Source: Peribolospora baueri
Taxonomy: Eukaryota > Basidiomycota > Peribolosporomycetes > Peribolosporales > Peribolosporaceae
Assembly: GCA_029717555.1 (NCBI GenBank)
Contig: JAMDHS010000043.1
Span: 120,326 to 184,325, forward strand
Length of the DNA stretch: 64,000 nt
Direction of reading: 5' to 3'
The notes under the pieces were generated by a model. The model was not told the DNA's origin, made no database searches, and saw nothing but the letters and a program-made list of their open reading frames with translations. This document shows, piece by piece, positions 1 through 13,265 of this stretch. The number at the start of each line of letters is the position of its first letter. Within the stretch, counting starts at the first letter, position 1. Position numbers and translations under genes: made by a program.

Positions 1-3000
1 GAGAAGACCCGTGCTGTCCTCGTACAGCACTTGGAGCAGATCGCCGGCTTCAAAGGTGACGAAAGGATAGCCGAGCCGTTGAGCGCCCGTCAAGGCGGGC
101 GAAGGGTAGATGGCAGCCTCGACGCGCAGAACGCGATATTTGCTTAACTTCGATCCCGGCGAGACGCCACGGGCGCCAGTCGCGCTGTCATCGTACTTCC
201 GGGCGCGACCGCGAGCTTGGCCGAGGCTGAGAGTAAGGGAAGGGTCGACCAAGGTCTCCATATGCGGCGGTGGCGAAGGGAGTGGGGGTGAGGAGGAATC
301 ATCCCGAAGGAGCTCGAGGAACTCGAGGCCTGTGGGCGTCGACGCCACGAACAGGTGGTTTTCCTCGTCGAAGGTTAGTGCGGGCAAGGTGGGAGCTTCG
401 GAGGCGATCGTAGACACGTCGGCGGATTTCGGCAGGAGGTCTGGAGGCTGAGGATCAGATGTCCCGGCGCCACGTTTCCCAAAGGTCCCCCGACCCGGGA
501 GCGGTGAGCCCGCTCTTTCGAACGAGGTCTGGCTCCCGCTGGTCGCCGCTCCAGACGCGGGGTAGACTCTGCCAGCGGGTACAGCCGCCTCACGCCCGCC
601 TTTGCGAGGCGGCATACGCAGAGTGAAAGGAGTGCTTTCCGCGGCAGGCGCAGCGACGTTCCTGAAGCTACGAGCCCGCTCCAGCTTCGATGCCACCGCA
701 AGACTGGGCGCCTGGCGGTCGCTCTGTTCCGAAGGCCGTCGCGAATGACGCCAGCTGACGCGGTCTGTGACCGTTCAAAATCAGAATGAAAAGAAGCGAA
801 AGCAACATGGTTAGCTTCACGGCCCTTGGACTGCCCGATGCCGATCAATGGACGACGACTCACCCGGCTGACAACTCTCCAGGTAGGCGGCGTGTTCGGC
901 GACGGCCGAGTGACTCTGCCAGAACTCGCGGACCACGTTGATCCCGTGGAAGGTAGCTCCCTCATGACCATGCTCCGCGACGGCTTGAGCGAGCAATTCG
1001 CCTTCGTCGTTCCATGAAAAGTCGATCCAGAACTCGGTAAAGTTCTGCTTCACCTGGAGGAAGTGGACGGCCTGTATGCGAGCGAATTCCGCCGTGCTCA
1101 CGTCGAGGAGCCGGTCGACGCCTTGCAGGAACTGGGGGAGCTCCTCCATGAGCTGCGCGTGTAAGGCTTGGAACGATTCCGCGCTCTCCCTAAGACGCTT
1201 GTCCACCTTCTCACCCCTTGTCGAAGCGGCTTTGACGCGGGCAAAGTCGGACTCACGCGCATCGCGCTTGGACATGACTGCTTTCGGGTTGGAGACGAGC
1301 ATGACTAGCTCATGTACCATCGGGATGACCGTTCGACGGATGTCGTTGTCCATTGTGCGCCAGGCGAAATTGACAGTCCGTCGAAGAACATCGATAAACG
1401 CCTCTATCCGTTCGTCGACGCCCGGGTCACCCTCATTGAGCCGATAGACGACCTTGAACTGCTCTAGAAGCCGTATCTGGGTCTCGTAGCAATTCTTGAC
1501 GCTTCGCGACCAGTCGATCGCATCCCGGCTGAACTGTTGCACCTGCACTTCCACATGACGCAAGCGAGCAGCGAGGGCGCGATACTCTTCCGAGGTGTCC
1601 ACCCAGTCCGGGCCACCGACGAAAGTGTGTTTCACCTTTTCCTTTTGTCGGAAAAACTTTTTGGAGACGCCATGGGAGAAATTCTTGTGCGCGCCCATGC
1701 GCTGTTGCTGACGTTTGCTAATGATGATCTTGTCCACCATGTCCTTGCGCTTCTTGATCTCGTCGATGGAAGCAGCCACTGTCTGGATGTCGTCACAGGC
1801 CTTTTGCAAGTTTGCGTAGTCTGGATGAGAAGCGAGCGTGGTGGATATGATCTGCTGAAGCAGCAGAGGGTATTTGAGAATTCGCTGAACGGGCTTGATG
1901 AGCAAGCTGCTGAGATCCCAAGCGGTGGTCCTGCGCATTCATTCGAAACAGATCAGTCGGTCGCTCGCAGATTCGGCGATCATTCGGTCCCAAAAGAAGC
2001 CAACTCACTTCCCCTTGGCCAACTCCTTGCACTCGGCGAGATAGATGGCGACCTTGGGTTGCTCTGCTTGGAGCATCTGCAAGCGAGCGATGGACGTCTG
2101 ATGGCGCGAGCAATAAGCGGCGTAGACCTTCTCGATACGCGGCATCTGAAATAAAAAAAAGGTATCGGACGGGGTCATCCATATTAGCAATCTCATCTGC
2201 TACGAAGACCCTTGCCCATTCACGCTCACCATTTCGACGAACACCGTCCCCACCCGATCCTCCACGATTTCCATCTGCACGTCCCCCTTCACTTGGAAGG
2301 TCGCCTCCCCCATGGCGGACGCGAGGGCGGCGGCGAACTCCTCCGCAAAGGCGGCACTCTGCTCGAGATGGGCGAAGATGACGCGGATGTCGGCGAGAGA
2401 GAATGGCGCCTCAGCTGGCATAGGCGAAGGCTGTGGTGGGAGTCCCGCGCTGAGCATGGCTAAGCCGGCCGACTTGGCAACCGTTACGCCAAGCGCGGAC
2501 AGGGCAGCGCTCGTCGTGGTCGTCGTCGCCGAGCCACTGTTTTGCGTCGGCGTCTCAGAGTTGGCGGTGGTGGCGGAAGTGGAAGATGAAGAGACGGTGT
2601 ACATCGACGATCGGTTGGACGAGGTGGAAGGCGAGGCGGTCTGGAAGGCACTCGGGGCTCCGGAGGTCTGCGAAGCGTCGGACGGCCGCGGCGTCATGGC
2701 CGTTTTGACGCTGGGACTGGGCGGCACGTTGAAAGCAGCCGCCCAGGTCGTCGCCGGCGTGTTGAGCCCGGCCGACATGAGCGGTGTATCGCCCGGTCCA
2801 GAGCCAGGACATAGGTGCGCGCCCGCGCGCGCACGGGCTAGGTAAATGTCCCTGATGACGGCCAAGTCGGACGCGTAGCTCTTCTCCGTCTCTACCAGTT
2901 CTCGGATCGTGTGGCGGCGCTTCGTGACCCTTTTGAACCACTCTTCCGGCGCCTCGCCTTGACTGGAGCGTTGGAGAGAAGAGACGGAGGACGTTCGACT

Positions 3001-6000
3001 ACGCTCGGACGCTCGAGGGGGGCCAAGAAGAGGGCTGACCGAGGCCTTGAGCGCTCCATCGGTAACTGTCTCAGGCAAGCTCCGATCTCCAGCCTGCTTC
3101 GACAGGTCCTCCTGGGAAGTCTGAGCAAAAGAGTCGGGTTGACTAGGCCAGAGCCGAAGATTCCTGCTCGGCGAAGGCGTTCGTCCACGAGCCTCATCGC
3201 TCGTCCTCGGCTTCCCCGGCGTTTCCGCGTTTCCGCTGGCGTTGAATGCGCTGTCCAGAGGGGTCGATACCTTCTCTATCCACTCGGAGCCAGCTGGCGA
3301 AAGAGCGGGCGCTCCCAGCGAGGAGCCCGGTTGGCCGATCGGCGTCGAAGAGGATCCGAGGGCTATTGCCTTAGCGGGCGGCTTGGGCGGGGGCGTCGGC
3401 TTCCGATCGAGCATGCGGAAAAAGGGTGGCCTATTTGAAAGGGCGACGGCGGAGGCAAACTGCTCTCTGATACTCGCCTCCCTCTCCGCCTCGGCCCGCT
3501 TGACGGCCAAGTCCTTGATGCCCTCCCATTCTCGATCCCGCGCCGCTTTCTGCTCAGCACCAGGATGGTCAGGGGGATGGTTCTTGGTCAACGGAGGCGC
3601 GTTAGGGTTGCGAGGGTCGAAGGTGAACATCCTTCGTCGGGGCGAAGGCAAACCACGCAGCTCGGCGAGGTTGGGATCGTTCGCAGCCTGGCTCTTGCGG
3701 GCCGCGGTCCAACCCCAGCGCTTGCTCATGTCGTCGACACCATCGCCGTCTCCACTTTCGCCCCCGTCCGGCGGCGAGTCTGCTTGCCGGGAGGTCATCG
3801 CGGTACGTCGAGCCTCCATCTCCACATATTCCTCCTCTGCGGCCACGACGAACTGACCTCGCCCGAGAGGTGTGCTTCCCGATACTGACTGTTCCCGCGA
3901 AGTAGAAGCAGCGCCAACGACCGTATCTCCTCCTTCGGAGTAATACGTCCCTCGGAAGTCGGCATCTGATTCGGCAAACGTGATGCGATCTCGGCCGAGA
4001 GCGTAGAAGCTCTGCGGATCCACGTTGAGCTGAGAGAAGGTCGAAACCTCCGAGTACTTCGTCCCGCGAGGGCCGTCGTTGCGCGCAGGAGGCCATCGAG
4101 CCTGAGGTACGCGAGGCGTACGCCTCGGCGGCGGCGCAACGTCCTCTGGGAGCGGAGAGAGGGTCGCCGCAGTGGGAGATGTCATCAAGCCTCCCTGGCT
4201 CAAAATTCGGCCCTCCTTCCCCTGCTGAGGGCTGTCGCTCGGACCCGAAATTGGGGCATCTGTCACAGTTCCTTCCTGGAACGACGACTGCCCTGCGCTG
4301 CCACCACTGGATGGCGTGGAACTCTGATCGTGTGGGATAGAGACAGTGGTGACGGTCGACGGGGTCGCCAACGTCCCACGAGTGGCCAAGCTCCGTCCCG
4401 ACCCGGGCACGTCCACCCACTGACCGTTCTGCGTGTCCGCAGAGCCAGCTGAGCCGGGCCCGTCGCGCGCGAAGCTGCTCAAACTGGAAGCATAAGTGGA
4501 CGCGTAGCTGTGTCGCCAACGGGCCGCCGCTGCGGGGCTGCCGCTAGCGCCGGCACTGATGGGAGGTCGCGTTGACGAAGAGGACGACGCTGAGTAGGCC
4601 GACGAAGGGGCGAAACTGGCTCGTCCGCCAGGAGCAGACAGAGGCAGAGATAAGCCCTCTGCGACGGCCTCGAACGCTTCGCGTACGTCCGCCGACGTGG
4701 GAGCGGGACCAGTGGTGGCGGCGGCAGTATTGGGTGGGACGGTAGCGGGTGCCAGTTGTCTGGAAGCGCCTTCGGCGCGAGCGGAAGATGAGCCGGAGGC
4801 GGTGCGTAGACGCAAGGGGTTCTTGGGAGGGAGCGCCGGACGAGCGCCGGCGGACGAAGACGTCCACGCCACGCGAGTCTGCTCCGGAGCGACAACGGGC
4901 GCCCTGAGCGTTCTGTCCGAGTCGTCTCTAGGAATACCCAAGCTTGACCCATCCGTCACCCGGGGTTTTGAGGCCTCATCGGCGGCTTCGGAAGGCAAAG
5001 GCGGAAGAGGGGAATCGCGCGTCTTGGGGGAGGTGGCGCTATCGACAGAAAGGCGCCCGCTGCCGCCGCCGCCGCGCTCCGTGCTTTCGGACGACGGTTC
5101 CCGCCGGTGAGGAGGAGAGGATCCGGCGAGGGGAAAGAGGGCGGCCGTGCGGGGGGCGCCAGCTGGACTCCGGGCATACCCGAGACGGTCTCCCACGCGC
5201 AGGCCTTCCTCAGCATAGTCGCTGAAGACGGTCCAGTCGGTGGAGACCGTTTGCGTGGACAGGTCCGAGTACGCGGGAGAGAAAGCGGCCGTCAGGCCAA
5301 GGCCGGTAGCGGGTGCTGTGGCAGATGCTTTGGCAGATGTGGCAGATTCAGGAGGGAGAGAGGAGGGGGCAGGTGAGGCGTAGAGGTCGACCATGTCTGT
5401 CAAGCCCGCCGAGCTCGTGGTGCTGCTGCCGCTCGGTAGCGGGGCGCGCTCGCCGTAGCCGCCTCCATTGGCGGGGACGCGATCTTGCACTGTCGAACTG
5501 GAGTAAAAGGACGCGGTGCTGCTCGATCTCCTCAGCACGCGACCAGACAGCGGACTGCCGCTCGACGACCACGACAGCCCACGAACGTGGCCGGCGGACC
5601 GGGCCACCTTGGCGCCGCCCAGACCCGGGCTCGTGGACGGCCTGTGACGGTCTGTGGATGGGCAGGTGGGCGAATTGACGACGAGGTTAGGGGCGCGAGA
5701 GGATACTGAGGGGTGCGTTTCGCTCGCCCAAAAGGAGATAGGGCGACGTGCTCGCGGCCGGAGAGGGGAGTCGGCCGCCGACAGCGGGAGCGCGAGCAGG
5801 CGTGCAGCTGCGGAGGGAGGAGAGGAAGCCGAGCTTCGAGAGCTGCCGGACGGGCGAGGGGCGCTTGCACGGCCAGCCACAGCCTCTGCGCCTTCACCTT
5901 GCCCACTGTCGCCTTGGCCTCGTCCACTCTGATTGGCCATCCCCGAATTCACAGACCGATCCACCTCCTGCCTCTCTCGGTACCCAGCGTCCGCACTCGC

Positions 6001-8664
6001 CCTTCCCCCCTCTTCACTAGTAGCACCACCCTCTTGACCACCCCCGCGCTCGGCTCCGCCCGCGCCCGGTGCCGGTACTGGTGCCCTCTCCACCGCTGCC
6101 GCGGCAGTAGTCGCCGAATCGGACGCACCGGAGGTACCCGGTACGGACGCGATGCTTGACGTGGCCGAAGATTTATCGGACCCGCTCCCTCGGGCGGGGC
6201 CGAGAACCATCTTTCGACCGTTTGTGAAGCTGATCCTCCTATCCAACGCCCCCCGAAGCGCCTCTTGGCCCTCCGTTGCTCCCCCTCTAGCGTCAGCTGA
6301 CCCTGCGAGCACGCTCTCTGACCCTGGCGCCGCGGCAACGGTGCTCAGGACCGCGATGGAAACGACGGTCGAGCGATCTCGTTCTAGGTTGGCTGTGGTG
6401 GGAGAGAGGCCCACAGTGGGACGAGAGCGAGAGCGGCGGGCTGGATCTGGAGGAGACAGGAAATCAGAGGTGGTGGTGGCGCCGGTGGCAGGCGTGGAGG
6501 CGATGGCGGCAGATGGGATGGAAACGAGGTCGAAGTCCGAGTCGGAAACGGAGGTGTCACACAGGGCCACATCGATGCCATCAAGGGGGAGGGTAGCAAG
6601 AGCTGCCGAAAGAGGCTCTTCGGCCCCCGACTGTCGAGCGAGCCGCGGCCTTGAGTTTTCCTCATCCTCGCCCTCGTTCTCGCCCTTGTCCTTGCCCTTG
6701 CCACTATCCTCTGCAGCGCCACCCTCATTCCTCCCCAAAACTTCTCCGTTCTCGTTTCCCTTCCCTTCCTCAGCGATGGAGAACTCCTTCCTCTCCACGG
6801 AGACGCCGGCAGCCCTCCCATCGAACCTCCACCCCTTTCCCCCACCGACCTGCGCCCACGTGCTTCGTTCCTTGACGCCCTCCGCGGAGCCAGGTCTAGG
6901 CCGAGTGAGCGGATCGGGATCGTGCATGCGGTCGCGGACGAACGCGCGGAAGGAGGCGTTGACGGGGTGCGTCGGATCCAGCGTCAGGCTTTCGCGATGG
7001 TGTTGGCGGTCCTGGGGTTCCGAGGGAAAGGGGGAGGGATAATTGGAAGAGGCGATGGTGGTGGTGGTGGAGGGCGGCGACATGCGAACGGCAGAAGAAG
7101 GCGCATCCGGTCTCGCTCCGTCTAGTCGCGCGAGCGCGCTCTCCGGCCTCGACAGCGGCGGCGACGCGGGAGAGAGAAGCGTAGAGGCGGACGCGCCTGT
7201 GCGTGCCATGGTCCTCGACCTCGCCAGCTCGCCTCGGCTCCCATTGACAAAAGGGCTCATGGCCCGGGGCGTGGGGGGCAGTGCATCCATGTACCCCTTT
7301 GTGCTCGCCACGCTCCTGGTGGAGCGCCTGGTCGGCCCGGCGAGCGCTGAGCGCGGTCGAGGGACATCTGCGACAGGTGACGTGGAGAAGGAGGTCGTCG
7401 TTGCGGTCGATTCTACTCTTCCGCGGCGTTGTGCGCCTGCTGCTACAGGGGAGGAAGAAGAGGGGGAGGGGCGGTCGAAAGGCAATGTCGGAGAGACATT
7501 CCGGTTGCGGGACCTGTGAGACGACGACCATGTAAAAGATGGACCGGACTTGGAGTGAATGAGCTTGGACGAGGCAGGTGCAGAGGAGATGGAGGACGCA
7601 GAGCGCAGCGACGGTTCAATGCTATCGCGCCCTTGACCAGTTTTGAGCGGTAGAGGAGGGAGAGCATGTCGGTTCTTGACGAGGTCAGCTTTACGCCGCT
7701 GGCGGGAGACGCCTTGGCCCTCGTCGCGCACGTCCTCCCCATCCACCAGGCCATGCGCGCGCTCGGCCTCGTCGTCGCCGTCACCTCTCGTGACGCTCCG
7801 ACTCCTCCCTGCGCTTGACTTCCTCGACATGCTGAATATGGCCCTCACGTCTCCAAAGCGGTCACCCGCCCACCTCTTCGGCTTCTCCTTCTCCTTCCCC
7901 CGCAGCGAAGGGGAGGAGGAAAGCCCGGTCGTGCCCGCGAAACGGGAAGAGTAAGATGGTGAGGAAGGGGAGGTGATGCGAGCCTCGGTGGGGGAGACGT
8001 CGCTATCGACAGGCGTGGAGGCAGTGCCATGGGAGCGGAAGGAGTAGACTGACGCCGACCTGGGATCGGCGCCGGCGGAGACGTCAGCAGAGTACGCCGT
8101 GTTAGGGGTGGAGGGCGAGAGAGAAGCTTTCTCCTCATCCTCCCCGACACCCCCACCCGCGTGGCCCGCCGACGAAGGAGCCTCTTTCTTCTTGCCAAGA
8201 CCTAGAAAACCAGAGGAGGATCCGACCAAGCCGCCACTACTTCCGCCGCCAGACGCAGCTCCCATTCCGGCGCTCGTTTTGGAAGACGAGCCGCGGAGGA
8301 AGCGAGCCGATCGAGAGCGGTGAACGGCGGAGGGAGGAACGACGGTCAAGGGTGAGGGCGCTCTTGACGACCTTCCTGCCGTCGCGGCCGCATTATCCTC
8401 GCGCGATGGCTTCCTCGATGGGAAGCGCTTGCGTGCCCCTCTTTCTCCATCTGGCTCTGCACCGACGCCGTCGCTTACGACGGACGTCGCGCCGTTGCCA
8501 GATTCCTTGCCAGCGCCAGCGGAGACGGCATGGACGGGAGAGAAGTCGGAGTAGACAGAGGGGCTCGAGCTCGGGTCGAAAGTCGGCTCTTGTGTGGGTT
8601 GCGGAGACGAGTCGGGGCTAGAGGGGTATCGTCGGTGGACGGATAGATGGGGCAAGCGGGGCAT
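1..8664 (-). CDS. DH-BAR-SH3 Rho guanine nucleotide exchange factor (Tuba/DNMBP or S. pombe Gef1 type), 3' end outside window
   Basis: Predicted exons on the minus strand are 8664..2230, 2145..2009, 1930..864 and 764..<1; all introns are GT-AG and phases close. The visible product is about 2800 aa. Residues 1 to about 1910 are Ser/Pro/Ala-rich and lack a recognisable fold. A DH (RhoGEF) domain starts near residue 1915 with RELVETEKSYASDL, is interrupted by a Ser/Thr-rich insert of about 110 residues, and contains the conserved LLIKPVQRILKYPLLL segment just after intron 2. A helical BAR domain follows (about 2290-2520). The frame stays open to base 1 and is entering an SH3 domain (YPFVTFEAGDLLQVLYED). 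Known family role: activating Rho/Cdc42 GTPases at curved membrane during polarity or septation. The start ATG is the first in the frame; a later start within the disordered region is possible. The C-terminus is missing from the window. Confidence 0.85.
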
Positions 8665-10730
8665 CGTTCGACGGGGCGGCGTTTGGGGATGGGGGCTGTT
8701 CTATAACCGAGGAGTGTGGATGCGTGCGACTGCACTGAGAGCGAGAGGAAGAGACTGCGAGGAGAGTAGAACGGCGAGAATGCTGACAGGGTATCTGACC
8801 CTCTCCTCCTCCGTCTAGCAGCACGCTTGAAGGCGGGGCAGGAGAAGCGCCGCGAGGGGAAGAGCGGGGCAAGTTCGAGTGACTGTCAACAGACATGTCG
8901 GCGTAATCGACAGCAAGACGGGGAGAGAGATAGGGGTGGAAAGAAAATGGGAATACGGCGCTCACGATGACCAGGGCGTGGGCGGGTGGCCCGGTGTTAT
9001 GGTACACCGGCGGGCGTCCGACGGCGCTGTCCTAGCCAGCCCAACTTGGACCGACCAGGGCGGGGTATCGGGGACTGCCGAGACGAATGGAAATGCGAGC
9101 GAGGGGACGTGGTATGGGTATGTCTGTGACGAAGACGGCACGTCTAATGAGACGGACTGTGAGAGAAGACGAAAGGAAGAGGCGGAAGTCCGCGGCGTAT
9201 TCGACTATCGTCGGCGGCGTGGGGTGATCGCTCGATCCGATCCAAGTACGTCGCTGAGAATGTGAGGGCGATGGCCGGAAGGAGGCGGCGATCGTGTTTG
9301 TTGGTCGCCCGACGTCGACGTCGACGTCGTCGTCGTTGCCGTTGTGGTTGTGGTTGTTGTCGTCGTCTTCGGTGGAGGAGATGGTGGAGGGGAAGAAGGG
9401 GTGGTGAGGAGAAGCGAGCGTCCGAGGTGGTGTCCAAAACGGTGTGCCTGCCCGTTCATCTAGCCGCCGCAGCCAACAAAGTGACGTGCCCCAGAGCGGA
9501 GCGAGGGCGACGCCTCGTCTTGTCTTCTTGTCTTCTTGTCTTCCAGTCTTCCTTCTATCCGAGTCCCGGCTCTTGCCTCTTGCCATCGCCGATTTCATTG
9601 CTGTCGCTCTCGCGCTCTGCTCCTCCTTCTCCCTTCGCCCTTGGATGCCGCCGGTGCGACGGCGCGGACGGTGGATGCCCGTGCAATAAATAATAATAAC
9701 ACTTGTTAATCGCCGGCTTGTTTTCTTTATGATTCCTTTTCCCTTCCATCTATCGTCCCTTATTGCGCGGAGCAACACCATCCACGCGCCAAATCATCAC
9801 GTGACCTTTTGACGTTCCAACGCGCGTGCTTAGTCAGCCACTGGGCCTCTCTTTTCTTTCTGAGCCGACAGGACGGCAGTGGCGCAGACACATCGTCTTT
9901 ATATTCCATCTCTGGTCGACCGCCGTTCCAAGTGAGTCTCACGATGACCGCTCGCTAGGGTGCATTCGATGTTGGACGCCTCGACGCCACGCTCAGAGCC
10001 CTACTATTTCCTCCGTGGGCGTGTCCGCCTTTTTCTGCGGGGTAGCGTGTCGTAGGGCCGAGGTTGCTCCCTCACCGTCTCTCTTCTCTTTGGTGACCTT
10101 CGACTTTGTTTCCCCCCTCCCTCCCATCTCTTAGCATCTCTTCTATTGCGGTACCCTTGTGTACGGCTTGTATATTGGTGAGTAGAGGCACGTATTCAAG
10201 CACCAAAGCGTTTCCCGCAGTAGACGACCGGGACGAAGATTAAGGTCTCCGAGCGAGCGCCGCACCGGGCATCGATTCGGTCCGAGCCTCGCTATGAGCG
10301 ATACTACAACGGTCTGATCTCACCTTCTGCTTCCGCTCCAGACGTTTCTTGTCTGCATCTGCTTTATCGCTCAACGTGGGCTCTCTTCCTCGTTCATCCC
10401 GTCGCGCAGACGTCTTCTGTCGTCTCCGTCCGGCCCTGCCGTGGATAGTCGTTCGTGAGTGAATGCTCTATCCTGCATGCATGGATTAATGACCCGGATC
10501 CTTATCTACGCTCACCCAAACGGAGGTGCAGCGATTTCAGTCTTATTGTGATGGGAGCTTGTGTCTCTCAACCCTGCATCCACATCGACGTCGATTTCGC
10601 TTGCTGATTACAAATGAATACACACCCATTGACCCTCTCTTCTCCTTTCTTTTCTCCTTTCTCATCTGCCTTTCTCTCATTCTCTTTCTACCCAGTCTGT
10701 CCTGAAGCCGATCTCTGAATCGTTCTTGTC
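8665..10730. other. Divergent intergenic region between RhoGEF and PUS9-type gene
   Basis: About 2.07 kb between divergent starts. No exon was supported. It holds a GTC/GTT-rich trinucleotide stretch near 9312-9372, an AT-rich patch at about 9686-9735, a TCACGTGA E-box-like palindrome at 9797-9804, and a CT-rich stretch at 10620-10700 just before the PUS9-type ATG, a common feature of fungal core promoters. Short open frames here are GC-driven. Confidence 0.5.
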
Positions 10731-13265
10731 ATGCCGGCTGAGGAGATCAAGTTGAGGCGGACTGAGCCCTACTGGTGCGCTTCTTGCTGTTCTGTAAACG
10801 AAACGACTCGACGGCTAAAGCGTTTGTGGAGAGATTCACCGCCAAGTGTCCCTGACGCCACCTCCCTGGTCCTATTCCTTTCTTTTCCGTTTCTCCTCCC
10901 CATTCCTCCCGCTATAGGTATGAATTCAAGACCTGGACCAAGCTACGGTGGTTCGGTAGAGAGGCGCTCGAAGTCTTCGCGACAGAGTTTCGGGATCGGT
11001 CTGAAGAGTACTATGTGAGTGCGAAAAAGAGAGGTTCCCGCTCAACCCGTTGCGTCGTTCCGCTCATCATTTGACCGACTTCGTGCAGAGACACGCGCTG
11101 GAGACGGGTACCGTCACCATCAATGGCAAGGTCGCCAACGTGGATACGGTTCTCAAAGACGGAGACCTCATCGTGTACGCTCGTGAGCCTTTCTTCATGG
11201 TTTGCGAGGCCGTCGCAAAAGCTGACTGTTCTTTTGTTTGGCCGGCGGGTTCGGGTTAACCAGAAATAGCATCCACCGACATGAGCCTCCTGTGACGGCA
11301 GATTCAACCCGCATCCTCTATCGGAACGACGATGAGGGGCTCCTCGTCGTCGTCAAGGTGAGAATGCTAAACCTCCCTGATACCTCCCTAATGTTGTTGG
11401 ATCCAGAATAGCTCATTCCGGTGGCGTGCGCGGACACGTTCTACTCTTCTTGGATGTCTCCCTTTTCAGCCTGGAAGTCTCCCAGTCCATCCAACAGGCC
11501 GGTACATGAAGCACTCGGTGCGTTATGTCGTCTTCCATCCGAGTTAGTACATCGTTTTGGACGCCGACCAGGGGTTGATCTGTTCTTCGTTGCGTTCTCC
11601 GCGCAGCTGCTGGAGGTCATCAAGGAAGAACACGGCATTAAGACAGTGTACAGTGCGTTGGCTCTTCCATCTCCAATTTGCTCTCAGATGGGTCGCTTCT
11701 TGCTACACGTGTCGCTGGTGCCGACTATCCACATCACCCTTATTGTCCCTTCCACAGCTTCTAACCGATTGGATCGACTAACTTCGGGTGTGATGGTGTG
11801 CGCCACAAAAAAGGAGACCGCCGCAAAGTTGGGAGAGGCATTTAACGAGGGAAAGGTTTACAAGGTGCTTTGACGGTCTTTACCCCACCGAGTCGGCTCT
11901 TGGTGTTGTTCTCATGCGCGCTTTGCTCCTTCTGGTCGTGTCCCAGGAGTACGTTTGTCGAGCCGCTGGCAAATTCCCCGAGTGAGTATCACGGCGCACT
12001 TTGTCGTCCGTCGCAGTACCATCTCATATGACCGTCTAACGACTAATTTACTGCCCAGGGAGGAAATTCGATGCCAGGAGCCGTTGCTGGTCATCGACAG
12101 GTCCATGGGTCTTACTATAGTTCACCCGGCAGGCCGAGTGAGACGTGTCTTGTCATCGCTTCTCTCAGACCGTGGATAGGGTCGGTTATTGAAAACCCTT
12201 CATTTTTCTCCGTGAAGCCCTCTGAGACCTTCTTCAACCGACTTTCATATGATGAACGGACGGACTCGAGCGTCATTCGATGTCGGCCGATCACGGGACG
12301 AAGTGAGTGGCACTCTGTGCGAGGAGGCGACAGCTTGACAGATTGTAGCGGGCATGAGACAAAGGCTGACTGGACCTTTCCGCTTTCCGCCCACTGAATC
12401 GAATAGCGCATCAAATTCGTGTTCATCTGCTACATCTTGGACACGCTATCGTCAACGATCCGATCTACAACCACGCCGCGTGGTCCAAATTCCGACACTC
12501 GGACAGCGTGCCCAGGCCTCCCCAGACGCCTTCTCCTCTTTCAGGCGCCGCGTCCCCACCGGCGGCCGAGAGTTCTTCTTCGTCCAGGACTCCTCCATCC
12601 CCTACCCTGCGCCTAGACTACCTCGGCCCAACCGAAACGACGACCCGGACGGCCAACGGTCCCGTCGAGATCCCTCCCGACGCTGCGGCAGTGATCCACG
12701 CGCTGCGGAGTTCGAGAGAGGAGGCGGAGGGATGGCGGAGATGGAGGGACATGGTCATGTTTGGGAAAGCGAATGCCGAGCGAGAGCTCAATGGCGGGAG
12801 CGATGAGGCTAATGTGATGACGACGACGGCTCTGAGAGAGGAGGGAGCAAGTGAGAATAAGGAGGGGGACGGACAAGAAGAACCATCCCGTGGAGCGGGC
12901 AACAACGTCGGCGCGGACGGTAGCTATCGAGCAGATACGCCTTTTGGGATGAGGGCACAGAGGGAAGCCATCGGACATTGCGAGGAGTGTAAGATGTAAG
13001 TCGAGCGGACGGTGTCCTTGGCGTCCATTGTCATCCCACTCACATCACCATCTTTCTTTCCCTCGCACCACTCCCCTACCCTCTCAGCCCTCTCCTTCCG
13101 GACCCGAAGCCTTCGGAATTGTTCATCTACCTGCACGCCATCAAGTACGCGCTTCCGGGACATTGGTCGTTCGAGGACGAGTTGCCGTCTTGGGCTCGAG
13201 ATGGATGGATTCCACCGAAGGGGACGGAGGGTTTGACTGTGAGTGATGTGGAAGGAGATACGTGA
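10731..13265 (+). CDS. PUS9: tRNA pseudouridine synthase, RluA family, PUS9/PUS8 type
   Basis: Twelve exons: 10731..10774, 10918..11014, 11089..11174, 11270..11357, 11470..11517, 11607..11652, 11758..11864, 11947..11981, 12059..12137, 12218..12302, 12407..12995, 13088..13265; total 1482 nt, 493 aa, every phase consistent. The N-terminus (EPYWYEFKTWTKLRWFGRE) resembles yeast Pus9/Rib2, followed by an S4-like RNA-binding stretch (TGTVTINGK). Catalytic-domain motifs are PVHPTGRY (about residue 107) and NRLDRLTSG (about 138), with the catalytic Asp present, and PITGRTHQIRVHL (about 233). A disordered insert (about 265-400) precedes a short C-terminal zinc-like CEEC segment. The DRAP-deaminase domain of Rib2 is absent, so PUS9 is favoured. 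Expected role: pseudouridine formation at tRNA position 32. Donor 11175 (GTACGC) is the weakest junction. Exons of 35-48 nt are common here. Confidence 0.88.

Noticed and set aside
817-1938. 373-codon minus-strand frame as a separate BAR-domain gene
   Set aside because: Conserved DH sequence continues across introns into this frame in correct phase, so it is exon 3 of the RhoGEF gene.
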